Assembly (NCBI GenBank): GCA_009783605.1
Contig: WRDE01000124.1
Span: 1 to 6,405 of the forward strand
Reading direction: 5' to 3'
Origin: Oscillospiraceae bacterium
GTDB taxonomy: Bacteria; Bacillota; Clostridia; Oscillospirales; Acutalibacteraceae
DNA: 6,405 nucleotides
Shown one piece after another: positions 5,696-6,405 of this stretch. Every line of letters starts with the position of its first letter. The first letter of the stretch is position 1. Both the position numbers and the translations under genes were made by a program. A model generated the notes under the pieces. The model was not told where the DNA came from. It searched no databases and saw only the letters and a program-made list of their open reading frames with translations.

Positions 5696-6405
5696 ATGAA
5701 AAAGTTGTTATCTATTTTTATCTTCTTATGCCTTGTGTCGTCACTCGTTGCCTGCGGCCAGAGACAGCCGGTCGGGGAAGAACCTGGGGAGCCGATACCC
5801 ACAAAACCGCCCCAAGAGACAAATCCGGATTTTGTCGATAACCGGTATTTCATCAACCAAGACGCTCCGGCCACCAAAGTTTTTCATTTTGAAGGGGAAG
5901 ATATTGAGTTAATCTATCAGAACACATTGAATAAAAATGATCTGCCGCTGGAGGAACGGCCGGACAATTATGGGTTCTATGATATTTATGTGGATAAAAT
6001 TGGGGAAGACAATACGGAATTTACATTTTTGGACAACACAGATATTTTATGCGGTATATTTTGTAATAGCTATTCTCCCCCGTTAGACATCGACCCTATT
6101 GGCGAAGAATTGATTGTTGAAAAAGCATTGGAATATTTAACCGCCATCTATTCATCGGATATGATAAATTCATATATATTGGATGCTTGTAAATTTGATC
6201 AAAATCAAAAACAAAGTTATTCAATCTGTTTTTATAAAGCACTTCAAGGAATAAAAACGGATGATCAAATTTGGATGACGGTAAGACTTGACAGTAAAAT
6301 TAAATCATTTAACGCCCATAACATCTACCGCTACGACCAATTCATCGACACCCTGCCGAAAATCAATAAACCAAAAACTGAAGAAGCCCTAATGAAGCAA
6401 GCCAC
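5696..6405 (+). CDS. Putative lipoprotein of unknown function (3' end outside window)
   Basis: The frame from ATG 5696 stays open to the window edge (236 complete codons). It starts with a lipoprotein signal: Lys2-Lys3, a hydrophobic stretch to 19, and the lipobox LVAC with Cys20 as lipid-modified residue, so the mature protein should sit on the outer face of the membrane. A Pro/Glu-rich linker (about 24-45) follows. The rest is a mixed alpha/beta region; residues 137-236 (GEELIVEKALEYL, then YSICFYKALQGIKTDD, then a strand pair and TEEAL) loosely recall PepSY/YcdB-type domains of Firmicutes lipoproteins, but I cannot confirm this. From about 5880 onward the gene is clearly richer in A and T than the enzyme and surface-protein genes. 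It may be coupled to the small ORF upstream and is divergent from the enzyme gene. Confidence 0.82.
   Translation, partial: MKKLLSIFIFLCLVSSLVACGQRQPVGEEPGEPIPTKPPQETNPDFVDNRYFINQDAPATKVFHFEGEDIELIYQNTLNKNDLPLEERPDNYGFYDIYVDKIGEDNTEFTFLDNTDILCGIFCNSYSPPLDIDPIGEELIVEKALEYLTAIYSSDMINSYILDACKFDQNQKQSYSICFYKALQGIKTDDQIWMTVRLDSKIKSFNAHNIYRYDQFIDTLPKINKPKTEEALMKQA

Noticed and set aside
5479..5877. Minus-strand 132-codon frame across the divergent region
   Set aside because: It covers the plus-strand promoter, leader and lipoprotein signal peptide; it shows no convincing start site and no domain, while the plus-strand reading has promoter, ribosome binding site and lipobox.

Overview
The window looks like a chromosomal piece of an anaerobic, gram-positive Clostridia-type bacterium (Oscillospiraceae/Ruminococcaceae-like). 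The inference rests on strong Shine-Dalgarno sites, a sortase-type cell-wall anchor with a PQTGD motif, a lipobox lipoprotein, dockerin-type C-termini, and GC-rich coding sequence. No 16S or other phylogenetic marker is present, so the assignment is by style of gene only.

Layout. (1) Positions 3-119, + strand: the last 38 codons of a gene ending in a dockerin-like helix. (2) A consensus promoter at 125-153 drives 248-1558 (+). This gene encodes a 436-residue secreted surface protein with an Ig-like domain, a Spy0128/FctA-type pilin isopeptide domain, an InlB-like bacterial repeat, a Pro/Thr/Asp/Glu wall-spanning stalk and a sortase signal. (3) A perfect 12-bp hairpin at 1584-1611 separates it from the convergent gene at 1633-5358 (-). 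That gene encodes a 1241-residue secreted modular protein: a GH99/GH71-like catalytic domain with an ExxE pair, flanked by beta-sandwich modules and helical spacers and ending in a type I dockerin. (4) Positions 5359-5695 form a divergent regulatory region. It holds a promoter for each direction, and a roughly 145-nt structured leader with a 25-codon small ORF whose stop codon touches the next gene's ribosome binding site. (5) From 5696 to the window end (+): a partial, AT-richer gene for a lipoprotein of unknown function.

As a set the genes describe extracellular and cell-surface work: a probable polysaccharide-degrading enzyme made for attachment through a dockerin, a second dockerin-bearing product upstream, and a wall-anchored surface protein. 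No cohesin or scaffoldin is visible, so a cellulosome-like assembly is inferred from the dockerins alone. No mobile element, tRNA, rRNA or CRISPR array was seen. The least ordinary items are a (CCGA)5 tract in the stalk of the surface protein, where a one-unit slip either way would stop translation before the membrane anchor, the small ORF and structured leader before the lipoprotein, and the degenerate second calcium loops of both dockerins.
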